A DNA stretch of 64,000 nt from Comamonadaceae bacterium (GTDB lineage Bacteria; Pseudomonadota; Gammaproteobacteria; Burkholderiales; Burkholderiaceae_C): positions 234,446 through 298,445 of the forward strand of contig CANGIQ010000001.1 of NCBI GenBank assembly GCA_947453965.1, given 5' to 3'. Shown here piece by piece: positions 1 to 6,725 of the stretch. The notes beneath the pieces are model-generated. The model worked only from the letters and a program-made list of their open reading frames with translations. It ran no database searches and was not told the origin of the DNA. The position numbers were made by a program, and so were the translations under genes. Each line of letters opens with the position of its first letter. The first letter of the stretch is position 1.

Positions 1-175
1 CAGCCGCAGCCAGTTGCTGGATCGTGTGTGGGGTGATCATGTGTTCATCGAAGAACGTACGGTGGATGTACACGTCAAACGTCTGCGTGAAGCGTTGGGT
101 GAAGCTGGTGTTATGGTAGAGACTGTGCGTGGTGTAGGTTATCGTCTGACGGCTGCTGCGCTCACCAACCGTTAA
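1..175 (+). CDS. phoB: Phosphate regulon response regulator PhoB, C-terminal fragment
   Basis: This is the 3' end of a gene cut by the window edge; the frame begins at base 2 and stops at TAA 173-175. The 57 visible residues are the end of an OmpR/PhoB winged-helix DNA-binding domain: a recognition-helix segment with [13 protein letters not shown], then the beta-hairpin wing with VRGVGYRL. Members of this family bind tandem 11-bp repeats upstream of regulated promoters. The receiver domain lies outside the window. The naming as PhoB rather than another OmpR-type regulator rests on the following phoR-like kinase and the phosphate genes and Pho-box-like repeats downstream. The kinase starts 12 bases after the stop, so the two are probably one transcript. 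Confidence 0.85.
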   Translation, partial: SRSQLLDRVWGDHVFIEERTVDVHVKRLREALGEAGVMVETVRGVGYRLTAAALTNR

Positions 176-187
176 GGTGAATGGATC

Positions 188-1543
188 GTGCTCTGGCGTT
201 TCCTCAGTCTATTGTTATTGCTATTGCTTGGTAGCTTCGTTGGCTTTTTTTGGGGCTTTCTCAAACATGTCGATGTGGTGTGGGTCTGGCTGCTAACAGG
301 GGCTTTGCTGGCTGGGTTGCTTTGGTGGATCTTGGATGCCGTGCGCGGCTTGCGTGTGGTGACCTGGCTGCGTTCGGGTGATTTGGGGATCGCACCACAA
401 ATGATGGGCTTGTGGGGCGAAGTCGTTGAGCGCGCCCGCCGCTTGCTGCGCGAACGAGAGCGCGCCTTGGATGCCAGCGAGCAGCGCTTGAAAGACTTTT
501 TGTCAGCCATTCAGGCGTCGCCCAACGGGGTGGTTTTGTTAGACGCCCAAACTCAAATTGAATGGTGTAACCAAACGGCGGCTGATCAATTGGGCATTGA
601 CTCTCAGCGTGATTACATGCAACGTATTGGCAATCTGTTGCGTGATCCGGTGTTTACGGCTTACATGGCTCAAAGTGACACCACCCAATCGGTGGTCATG
701 GAAGGGCGGGGCAGTCGTGCAGAACGCCCCCTGCGTGTGTCCGTGCAACGCCATCGCTACGGTGAAGGCAAGCAACTTTTGTTGACGCGTGATGTCACCT
801 TGGTGGAGCAGGCCGAGGCCATGCGACGAGACTTTGTGGCCAACGTCTCGCACGAAATTCGTACGCCCTTGACGGTTTTGTCTGGCTTTGTTGAAACACT
901 GCAAACATTGGATTTGGCGGCAGATGACCAGCAACGCTACCTGGCGTTGATGGCAACCCAAGCCCATCGCATGCAAACCTTGGTCGATGATTTGCTCACG
1001 CTCTCTCGTTTAGAGGGCAGTCCAGTCCCAGGCTTTTTCCATGAGCTTCCGTTGTCGCGGTTGATGAAAGCTTGTGAGCAAGAGGCGCAAGGCTTGTCTG
1101 CTTCGCTATCTGCTGAAGGACATGTGCAAACCATTGCATTTGTGATGGATGAGGCATTGACCCACAGCGTTCTTTTGGGTGAAGCACGTGAGTTACAAAG
1201 TGCCTTGTCCAATTTGGTGAGTAACGCAGTGCGCTACACGCCGGCAGATGGTCGCATTCAAGTTTCTGCACAAGCCACCTCTGACGGTGGATTGCAAATT
1301 GAAGTTCAAGACTCAGGCGCTGGCATAGCCGCAGAGCATTTGCCACGATTGACCGAGCGCTTTTATCGCGTCGATCGAAGCCGATCGCGTGAATCAGGAG
1401 GCACAGGCTTGGGGCTGGCGATTGTCAAACATGTGATGCAACGCCATGGCGGAACCTTGTCAATTTCCAGTGTCCTCGGGCAAGGATCTAGCTTTCGGTT
1501 GATCTTTCCGGGTACAAGGTGGCGTGCGGTAAAGACGGCATAG
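188..1543 (+). CDS. phoR: Phosphate regulon sensor histidine kinase PhoR
   Basis: A 451-residue membrane histidine kinase that would phosphorylate PhoB when phosphate is low. Two hydrophobic segments (about residues 3-22 and 30-49) with almost no periplasmic loop match PhoR, which senses through the Pst/PhoU complex rather than an external ligand. A PAS-like region follows (about 100-200). The HisKA box has ANVSHEIRTPL with phospho-acceptor His222, and the C-terminal HATPase region carries DSGAGI and GGTGLGLAIVKH. The start is GTG 188, preceded by AAGGTGA at 174-180; an ATG at 181 is out of frame. A CorA-type gene starts 10 bases downstream and may be cotranscribed. Confidence 0.93.
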   Translation: MLWRFLSLLLLLLLGSFVGFFWGFLKHVDVVWVWLLTGALLAGLLWWILDAVRGLRVVTWLRSGDLGIAPQMMGLWGEVVERARRLLRERERALDASEQRLKDFLSAIQASPNGVVLLDAQTQIEWCNQTAADQLGIDSQRDYMQRIGNLLRDPVFTAYMAQSDTTQSVVMEGRGSRAERPLRVSVQRHRYGEGKQLLLTRDVTLVEQAEAMRRDFVANVSHEIRTPLTVLSGFVETLQTLDLAADDQQRYLALMATQAHRMQTLVDDLLTLSRLEGSPVPGFFHELPLSRLMKACEQEAQGLSASLSAEGHVQTIAFVMDEALTHSVLLGEARELQSALSNLVSNAVRYTPADGRIQVSAQATSDGGLQIEVQDSGAGIAAEHLPRLTERFYRVDRSRSRESGGTGLGLAIVKHVMQRHGGTLSISSVLGQGSSFRLIFPGTRWRAVKTA

Positions 1544-1553
1544 GTAGCGCAGC

Positions 1554-2657
1554 ATGAGAGTTTTTCGTATTAATTCTCACGTTGTTTCAGAATCTGCTGC
1601 GTTTCCACAAGAAATCACGGCAGATGAATTCATTTGGATGGCATTCGCCAGGCGTGAATTTGAGGTGCTTCAGCTGGAAATTCAATCCACACTCGAGCGT
1701 TTGTGTGGTTCTCAAATTATGGATTTGCATATCTCCGATGTACTGAACAACCAATTGCCATCCCACTACGACTACACCTCCGATTACAACTTGATGGTGT
1801 TTCGCCGCTTGGCCGCAGGTCAGTCTGAATCAGACTTGTCACGTCCGGGGGAGATCTTGCATCGCTCACGAGACAAAGGTGGCCCGCCTGTTCTGCACCG
1901 CATTGATACCAGTCCTGTGGCCTTTGTGGTGTTTGATCGCTTGGTCCTGACAGTGCATCCCACAGACTGCACCATTCGGGACAGTTTTGCATCACGCCTG
2001 TTGGCCGCGGGGCGTGCCACCGCGAATCAACAGGCTTACCGGATGCCGTTAAATCCACCCGATTTGATGCTGCGTGTCATCAGCCAAATGGTCGATGGTT
2101 ATCTGAATTTAAGACGCGAACTCTCTCGGCAATTGGACCATTGGCAAAGCGAGCTCATCAACCCAAATACACGGTTTAACAACTGGAGTGCTTTGTTAGA
2201 TGCGCGCTTGTCGTTGCACCATTTGGACGAAATTTGCGAAGACCAACGCGCCGCCATTCAAGACTGGATTGATGCCCTGAACACAGCGGCGGAGCCCCAT
2301 GCATCTCAGCCTCGGGCTTTGGAACTACTTAAGGTTCGTAGCCGTGACGTGCTGGAGCATATTGAGCGGGTGGTTCACCATGTGCGTCGCTTGGAGCAAA
2401 GCGCAGAAACCGCCGTGCAAATGCATTTCAATGCCCAGAGCAACCGTACCAATGACATCATGCGCACACTGACGGTATTGACGGCCATCTTTTTGCCGCT
2501 GAATCTGATTACCGGATTCTTCGGCATGAATTTTGAAAACTTTCCAGTGCTCCATAATGAAAATGGCCTCTGGTGGACCCTGATCAGCATGGGCTTGTTG
2601 GGCGTTATTCTGGTGGTTTTCTTTTGGCGCAAACGCTATTTGGGCGGCTCGCGCTGA
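1554..2657 (+). CDS. CorA/ZntB-family divalent cation transporter
   Basis: A 367-residue 2-TM-GxN family protein. The long N-terminal part is soluble and largely helical. Two C-terminal membrane segments flank the signature GMN at residues 324-326, followed by an acidic/polar loop and a last helix ending in a basic tail. CorA proteins form pentameric Mg2+ (or Co2+/Ni2+) channels, while ZntB proteins carry Zn2+; the sequence alone does not separate these. It starts 10 bases after phoR and probably rides on the phoBR transcript. A link between phosphate and Mg2+ balance is plausible but is inference. It converges on the acyltransferase gene, with 19 bases between them and no obvious terminator. 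Confidence 0.88.
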   Translation: MRVFRINSHVVSESAAFPQEITADEFIWMAFARREFEVLQLEIQSTLERLCGSQIMDLHISDVLNNQLPSHYDYTSDYNLMVFRRLAAGQSESDLSRPGEILHRSRDKGGPPVLHRIDTSPVAFVVFDRLVLTVHPTDCTIRDSFASRLLAAGRATANQQAYRMPLNPPDLMLRVISQMVDGYLNLRRELSRQLDHWQSELINPNTRFNNWSALLDARLSLHHLDEICEDQRAAIQDWIDALNTAAEPHASQPRALELLKVRSRDVLEHIERVVHHVRRLEQSAETAVQMHFNAQSNRTNDIMRTLTVLTAIFLPLNLITGFFGMNFENFPVLHNENGLWWTLISMGLLGVILVVFFWRKRYLGGSR

Positions 2658-2676
2658 GTGGTTGCTCAGTAGGTTT

Positions 2677-3429
2677 CTAGTTTGATGATGCAGTTGCCGT
2701 AGTCAATTGTTCAAGTTGTTGGCAGACACTGCGGTGAGACAAATGCGCCAAGGTTCGGCGCGAATGTCCTTCTGACGAAATACACGATCCCAGATGTACA
2801 TCCACCGTCATGGCGCGCGCTTTCATGATGCGGTGCAATGACTCTAAAAATCCCATCTCACCGACAAAAGCGGGGGTTAAGCACAAAGCACCTGTGTGCG
2901 GGTCTACATAGCGCAATGCAATGGGTTGAACATGCACTTGGCGATGAATGGCCGCCTCAAACAAATTGGCATGAAACAAACTGACGGCATGGCCTTCACT
3001 GCTGGTGCCCTCTGGAAAACCTGCGACACGATAGCCATGGTGCAAGGCGTTCGCCACATCGTCGACCATTTTTTTGGCTGAACTGGGTGAGCCGCGATCG
3101 ACAAAAACGACGCCACATGCTTTGGCAATGGTGCCCACCACAGGCCATTGCCCCACCTCTCTTTTGGCAACAAAGACGCTGGGGTGCAGCGATTGAATCA
3201 CCAACACATCGAGCCATGACACATGGTTGGCCACAACAAGATGGGGCACTTCTTCAAGAGGATGTGTCGCCACCACGCGCACCGCAACACCCATGAGTTG
3301 CAGTGTTTGGTCTGACCATGTGCGAATGGCTTCGAGTTTTTGCTCACGCGTGTAACGCGGAAATTTCACCCAAAGAATAAAAAATGCCTGAATAAAAGCA
3401 CGAATAAGAAGCGCGTATTTGATCAACAT
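2677..3429 (-). CDS. 1-acylglycerol-3-phosphate acyltransferase family protein (PlsC/OlsA-like)
   Basis: A 250-residue inner-membrane acyltransferase with an N-terminal hydrophobic segment. The HX4D catalytic motif is His69-Asp74 (NHVSWLD), and the substrate motif FPEGTSS is at 138-144. The family transfers acyl groups from acyl-ACP or acyl-CoA to lysophosphatidic acid (PlsC) or, in the OlsA subgroup, to lyso-ornithine lipid. The divergent neighbour is an OlsB-like ornithine N-acyltransferase and a good Pho-box-like repeat lies 29 bases upstream of the ATG. I therefore favour OlsA, the second step of ornithine lipid synthesis. A housekeeping PlsC role is not excluded, since motifs alone do not separate the two. 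Confidence 0.88.
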   Translation of the reverse strand: MLIKYALLIRAFIQAFFILWVKFPRYTREQKLEAIRTWSDQTLQLMGVAVRVVATHPLEEVPHLVVANHVSWLDVLVIQSLHPSVFVAKREVGQWPVVGTIAKACGVVFVDRGSPSSAKKMVDDVANALHHGYRVAGFPEGTSSEGHAVSLFHANLFEAAIHRQVHVQPIALRYVDPHTGALCLTPAFVGEMGFLESLHRIMKARAMTVDVHLGSCISSEGHSRRTLAHLSHRSVCQQLEQLTTATASSN

Positions 3430-3457
3430 ATCTGGTTCATCAGCTTAGTTGAGACGT

Positions 3458-3475
3458 ATGACAGCTGTGTGACGG
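3458..3475 (-). promoter_or_regulatory. Pho-box-like direct repeat upstream of the PlsC/OlsA-like gene
   Basis: On the minus strand the 18-mer reads CCGTCACACAGCTGTCAT: two CTGTCA(T/C)-type half-sites 11 bases apart, separated by ACAG. This matches the PhoB site architecture known from E. coli. It lies 29 bases upstream of the ATG at 3429, where an activator site could cover the -35 region. PhoB binding itself is inferred. Confidence 0.7.
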
Positions 3476-3485
3476 TCAAGAATGA

Positions 3486-3503
3486 ATGTCACCAAAAATT
3501 CAT
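3486..3503 (+). promoter_or_regulatory. Weaker Pho-box-like repeat facing olsB
   Basis: The plus-strand 18-mer ATGTCACCAAAAATTCAT has TCA triplets 11 bases apart. The first half-site is good (ATGTCAC) and the second poor (AATTCAT). It lies in the 160-base divergent region between the PlsC/OlsA-like gene and olsB, about 87 bases before the olsB ATG. It is a candidate only. Confidence 0.35.
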
Positions 3504-3589
3504 GATTTCTTCTTTGTCTTGTCACGTGATGTTTGAACAATTCATGCATCACTTAAGTCAACGCATCACGTCAAACCAAAGGACTGAAC

Positions 3590-4438
3590 ATGAAAGAACT
3601 GCCTAACCCCACGATGCCGCTCTCGTTGATCGATGTCCCACGGGGGTCACTTCATCGACACGATCCTGAAGCTCAAAAAATTTCTGGAACGTCGCAAAGT
3701 GCAAAAAATGGCCCGAGCCTGAGTGTTGAATGGGCCAAGCATCAAGACCAAGTGCGTGAAGCGCAGCGTTTGCGCTACGAGGTATTCGCCACCGAAATGG
3801 GCGCGCGCTTGAAAGACAGTATTCCAGGCCATGACATTGATTTGTTTGATGACTTTTGTGAGCACCTGATCATCCGCGATGAGGTGACAGAGCAAGTGAT
3901 TGGCACCTACCGCGTGCTGACACCTGCACAAGCCAAGCGCATTGGCAGCACCTACTCAGACCTGGAGTTCGATTTAACCCGTTTGCGTCAGTACCGCGAA
4001 CGCATGGTGGAGCTGGGGCGCAGCTGTGTGCACCGCGACCACCGACATGGCGGTGTGATCATGGCTTTGTGGGGTGCATTGGCCGAGTTCATGGTACGCA
4101 ACAAGTTGGATGTGATGATTGGTTGTGCCAGCATTCCCATGCTTCACCAGGGCGTGGTGAGTGGTGAGGTAGCTGCCAGCATTTGGCATCAACTCAAACA
4201 AACACATTTAGCGGGTGTTGAAAACCAAGTGACACCACGTTTGGCTTTACCCGTCGAGCAATGGGAGGTGAATGATGCGTTTGAACCTCCTGCCTTGATC
4301 AAAGGTTATTTGCGCTTGGGTGCCAAAGTGTTGGGTCCGCCGGCTTGGGATCCTGACTTCAATACGGCTGACCTGCCCATGTTGATGAAGATCAACGACA
4401 TGCCTGCGCGTTATCGCAAACACTTCTTGGGTGTTTGA
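3590..4438 (+). CDS. olsB: OlsB-like L-ornithine N(alpha)-acyltransferase (GNAT fold)
   Basis: A 282-residue protein of the hemolysin-like GNAT family that includes OlsB, which acylates ornithine with a 3-hydroxyacyl-ACP to give lyso-ornithine lipid. Family features visible are LRYEVFATEMG near residue 60, VIGTYRVL, a YSDLEFDL segment and the characteristic ELGRSCVH followed by GCAS. The N-terminal 45 residues are polar and poorly conserved-looking. The start ATG 3590 sits behind AAAGGACTG. The stop overlaps the ATG of the next gene (TGATG), so olsB, the PlcP-like gene and the glycosyltransferase are translationally chained. Ornithine lipids contain no phosphorus, which fits the Pho setting. 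Confidence 0.85.
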   Translation: MKELPNPTMPLSLIDVPRGSLHRHDPEAQKISGTSQSAKNGPSLSVEWAKHQDQVREAQRLRYEVFATEMGARLKDSIPGHDIDLFDDFCEHLIIRDEVTEQVIGTYRVLTPAQAKRIGSTYSDLEFDLTRLRQYRERMVELGRSCVHRDHRHGGVIMALWGALAEFMVRNKLDVMIGCASIPMLHQGVVSGEVAASIWHQLKQTHLAGVENQVTPRLALPVEQWEVNDAFEPPALIKGYLRLGAKVLGPPAWDPDFNTADLPMLMKINDMPARYRKHFLGV

Positions 4439-5208
4439 TGCACTACCGGGCCATCTTCATCTCTGATTTGCATTTGGGGACACCCGGATGCCAAGCCGAT
4501 GCTTTGCTCGATTTTTTAAAAGAGCACACCAGCGATTATTTGTATTTGGTGGGTGACATTGTGGATGGATGGCAGTTGCGGCGTAAGTGGTATTGGCCGC
4601 AAGCGCACAACGATGTGGTGCAAAAAATGTTGCGCAAAGCACGCAAGGGTTGCCGCGTGATTTATGTGCCCGGTAATCACGATGAGTTTGCGCGTGGATT
4701 TTTAGACCATCAGTTCGGTGGCATTGAAGTGGTCGAAGATGCCGTTCATTTGACCGCAGATGGTCGTCAACTGTGGGTGATTCACGGTGACTACTTTGAC
4801 GCCGTGGTACAGCAAGCGAAATGGCTGGCTTATGTGGGGGACTATCTGTATGAATTCACCCTCAAGCTCAATCGCTATTTGAACAATTTACGTGGTCGTT
4901 TGGGTTTGCCTTATTGGTCCTTGTCGGCTTACCTCAAGCACAAGGTAAAAAAAGCATTGAACTATGTGACTGATTTTGAAAATGCCGTGGCACAAGAAGC
5001 CGCCAAGCATGGGTATCAAGGTGTGGTGTGTGGTCACATTCATCGGGCCGAAATTCGGGAAGTGAATGGCGTTTTGTATTGCAACGATGGCGACTGGGTA
5101 GAGAGCCGAAGTGCCTTGGTAGAGCACATGGACGGTCGGTTGGAATTGAGCTATTGGAAACCTGAGGCGTCTGGGGTTCAAAAACCTGTTTTGATTAAAG
5201 TCGCATGA
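4438..5208 (+). CDS. plcP: PlcP-like metallophosphoesterase (phospholipid-degrading, LpxH-related)
   Basis: A 256-residue calcineurin-like phosphoesterase with a complete two-metal site: Asp10-x-His12, Asp40 (VGDIVD), Asn80-His81 (GNHD), His116, and His200-x-His202 (GHIH). Relatives include LpxH and PlcP, the phosphate-starvation phospholipase C (first characterised in Sinorhizobium meliloti) that cleaves membrane phospholipid to diacylglycerol. Neighbours decide the call: olsB overlaps upstream by one base and a diacylglycerol-type glycosyltransferase overlaps downstream by four, the known plcP-agt arrangement. I chose ATG 4438 over an in-frame TTG three bases earlier because of the TGATG coupling. 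A UDP-2,3-diacylglucosamine hydrolase role is the main alternative. Confidence 0.82.
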   Translation: MHYRAIFISDLHLGTPGCQADALLDFLKEHTSDYLYLVGDIVDGWQLRRKWYWPQAHNDVVQKMLRKARKGCRVIYVPGNHDEFARGFLDHQFGGIEVVEDAVHLTADGRQLWVIHGDYFDAVVQQAKWLAYVGDYLYEFTLKLNRYLNNLRGRLGLPYWSLSAYLKHKVKKALNYVTDFENAVAQEAAKHGYQGVVCGHIHRAEIREVNGVLYCNDGDWVESRSALVEHMDGRLELSYWKPEASGVQKPVLIKVA

Positions 5209-6650
5209 AAATCGCACTCATCACAGACGCATGGCGTCCTCAGATCAATGGCGTGGTCACCACCTTGGTCGAGTTGGTCGATCAACTCAGCGCACAGGGG
5301 CATCTGGTGGAGGTGTTTCATCCGGGGCTTTTTCGAACGCGTCCTTGCCCGGGTTACGCAGGAATCGATTTGGCTGTGCGTCCTTTTGCGCAATTGCAAA
5401 AGCAATTGCAAGCGTTTCAGCCTCAAGCCATTCACATCGCCACCGAAGGCCCCTTGGGTTGGGCTGCTCGCAAATACTGTTTGCGACATGAGCTGCCATT
5501 CACCACAGCCTTTCACACGCGATTCCCTGAGATTTTGAAAGCGGCTTTGCGTGTCCCTTTATGGCTTGGGTATGCGCTGTTTCGCCATTTTCATCGTCCC
5601 TCGGCCGGTGTGATGGTCCCCACGCAAGGGGTGATGCGTTTGTTGGATGGCAAAGGGTTCAAAAACCTGCGTAGCTGGACCCACGGTGTGGACATGCGCT
5701 TATTCAAGTATGCCGAACAGGTGCAGCACCATCCTTCCTTGGCCGATTTGCCGCGTCCCATTGCGCTTTATGTCGGGCGCGTGTCTTACGAAAAAAACAT
5801 TGAGAGCTTTTTGGCCATGCCATGGCACGGCAGCAAGGTGGTCTGTGGTGTGGGCCCCTTGGAGGCTCAACTCAAAGCGCGCTTTCATGATGTGCGTTGG
5901 TTGGGGGTGTTGCCACGCGATGAGTTGGCTGAGGTGTATGCCAGCGCCGATGTGTTCACTTTTCCAAGTCGCAATGAGACGTTTGGATTGGTGATGTTGG
6001 AGGCCATGGCCTGTGGCACCCCTGTGGCCGCTTATCCCGTCGATGGTCCTTTGGAGGTTTTAAGACCTGATGAAGCCTATCCACACGTACGCAAAGGTGG
6101 TGTGTTAGATGATGATTTGGCCCAAGCGAGTCTGAAAGCATTGCACATACCCCGTGCCCAAGCGCGTTCGCAAGCATTGACCTTCAGCTGGGATGAGGCG
6201 ACTCGTTTGTTTGAGCATCATTTAGCCCCTATACCTTCTGAAAAATTGCTCTCCAAAGTCACGTCTGGGCAACAGCATTTTTTAAAAAATACGATCAGCG
6301 ATGGCGTGTTTGAAAAACATTTGAAATCTACGCATCGATTCAAAGACTATTTGCAAGTGCGCGAAAAAATGTTGTCAGACCTGTTCACAGATGTTCGTCG
6401 CCAGTGGGCTGATGAAGTGGGGCATTTGGTCAGCATCAACCACTTCGAAGGAGCAGACCCTGCTTTACGCGTTTTGTGCAAAACAGTAGCGACCGAATTG
6501 GTGATTGACATTCAATTTCCATCAGGCGGTAGCGACTACAAGGTCATCTGCTGTGGTCAAAATTTCATTTTTGAAAATCCGCAACGACTGTCACACTATT
6601 TGCAAGAGCAGTTGCACCAGGTCTATTCCAGCGATTATTTGACGACTTGA
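5205..6650 (+). CDS. Agt-like GT4 glycosyltransferase with unexplained C-terminal extension
   Basis: The first ~342 of 481 residues form a GT-B fold family 4 glycosyltransferase: an N-terminal DAWRPQINGVVTTL loop, a THGVD linker at 159-163, GRVSYEKNI, and the EX7E motif Glu258-Glu266 inside NETFGLVMLEAMACGTPV. This N-terminal pattern is typical of diacylglycerol glucosyl/glucuronosyl transferases and of SqdX. Coupling by ATGA overlap to the PlcP-like gene implies that it glycosylates the diacylglycerol released there. Residues 343-481 do not look like part of the catalytic fold: they are charged, helix-rich, then a short strand-rich end (TELVIDIQFPSGG). Related enzymes are usually about 340-380 residues. 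The sugar donor cannot be read from sequence. Confidence 0.85.
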   Translation: MKIALITDAWRPQINGVVTTLVELVDQLSAQGHLVEVFHPGLFRTRPCPGYAGIDLAVRPFAQLQKQLQAFQPQAIHIATEGPLGWAARKYCLRHELPFTTAFHTRFPEILKAALRVPLWLGYALFRHFHRPSAGVMVPTQGVMRLLDGKGFKNLRSWTHGVDMRLFKYAEQVQHHPSLADLPRPIALYVGRVSYEKNIESFLAMPWHGSKVVCGVGPLEAQLKARFHDVRWLGVLPRDELAEVYASADVFTFPSRNETFGLVMLEAMACGTPVAAYPVDGPLEVLRPDEAYPHVRKGGVLDDDLAQASLKALHIPRAQARSQALTFSWDEATRLFEHHLAPIPSEKLLSKVTSGQQHFLKNTISDGVFEKHLKSTHRFKDYLQVREKMLSDLFTDVRRQWADEVGHLVSINHFEGADPALRVLCKTVATELVIDIQFPSGGSDYKVICCGQNFIFENPQRLSHYLQEQLHQVYSSDYLTT

Positions 6651-6665
6651 GTTTGAGTGACGGCA

Positions 6666-6692
6666 TCTTCACCAAACTGTCATAAATGACAG
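6666..6692 (+). promoter_or_regulatory. Pho-box-like repeat plus palindrome upstream of ppk
   Basis: TCTTCACCAAACTGTCAT at 6666-6683 has TCA triplets 11 bases apart, with one perfect half-site CTGTCAT. That half-site also forms a palindrome, CTGTCAT-AA-ATGACAG, at 6677-6692. It lies in the 75-base gap before the ppk ATG at 6726, giving ppk its own PhoB-type control in addition to any read-through from the lipid genes. Confidence 0.55.
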
Positions 6693-6725
6693 CGACACTT
6701 GCAAGCAAGGATTACAGGTGTTTAC

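Noticed and set aside
4438..5208. Calling the metallophosphoesterase LpxH
   Set aside because: The fold is shared, but the one-base and four-base overlaps with olsB and an Agt-like glycosyltransferase in a Pho locus fit PlcP better. LpxH remains an alternative.
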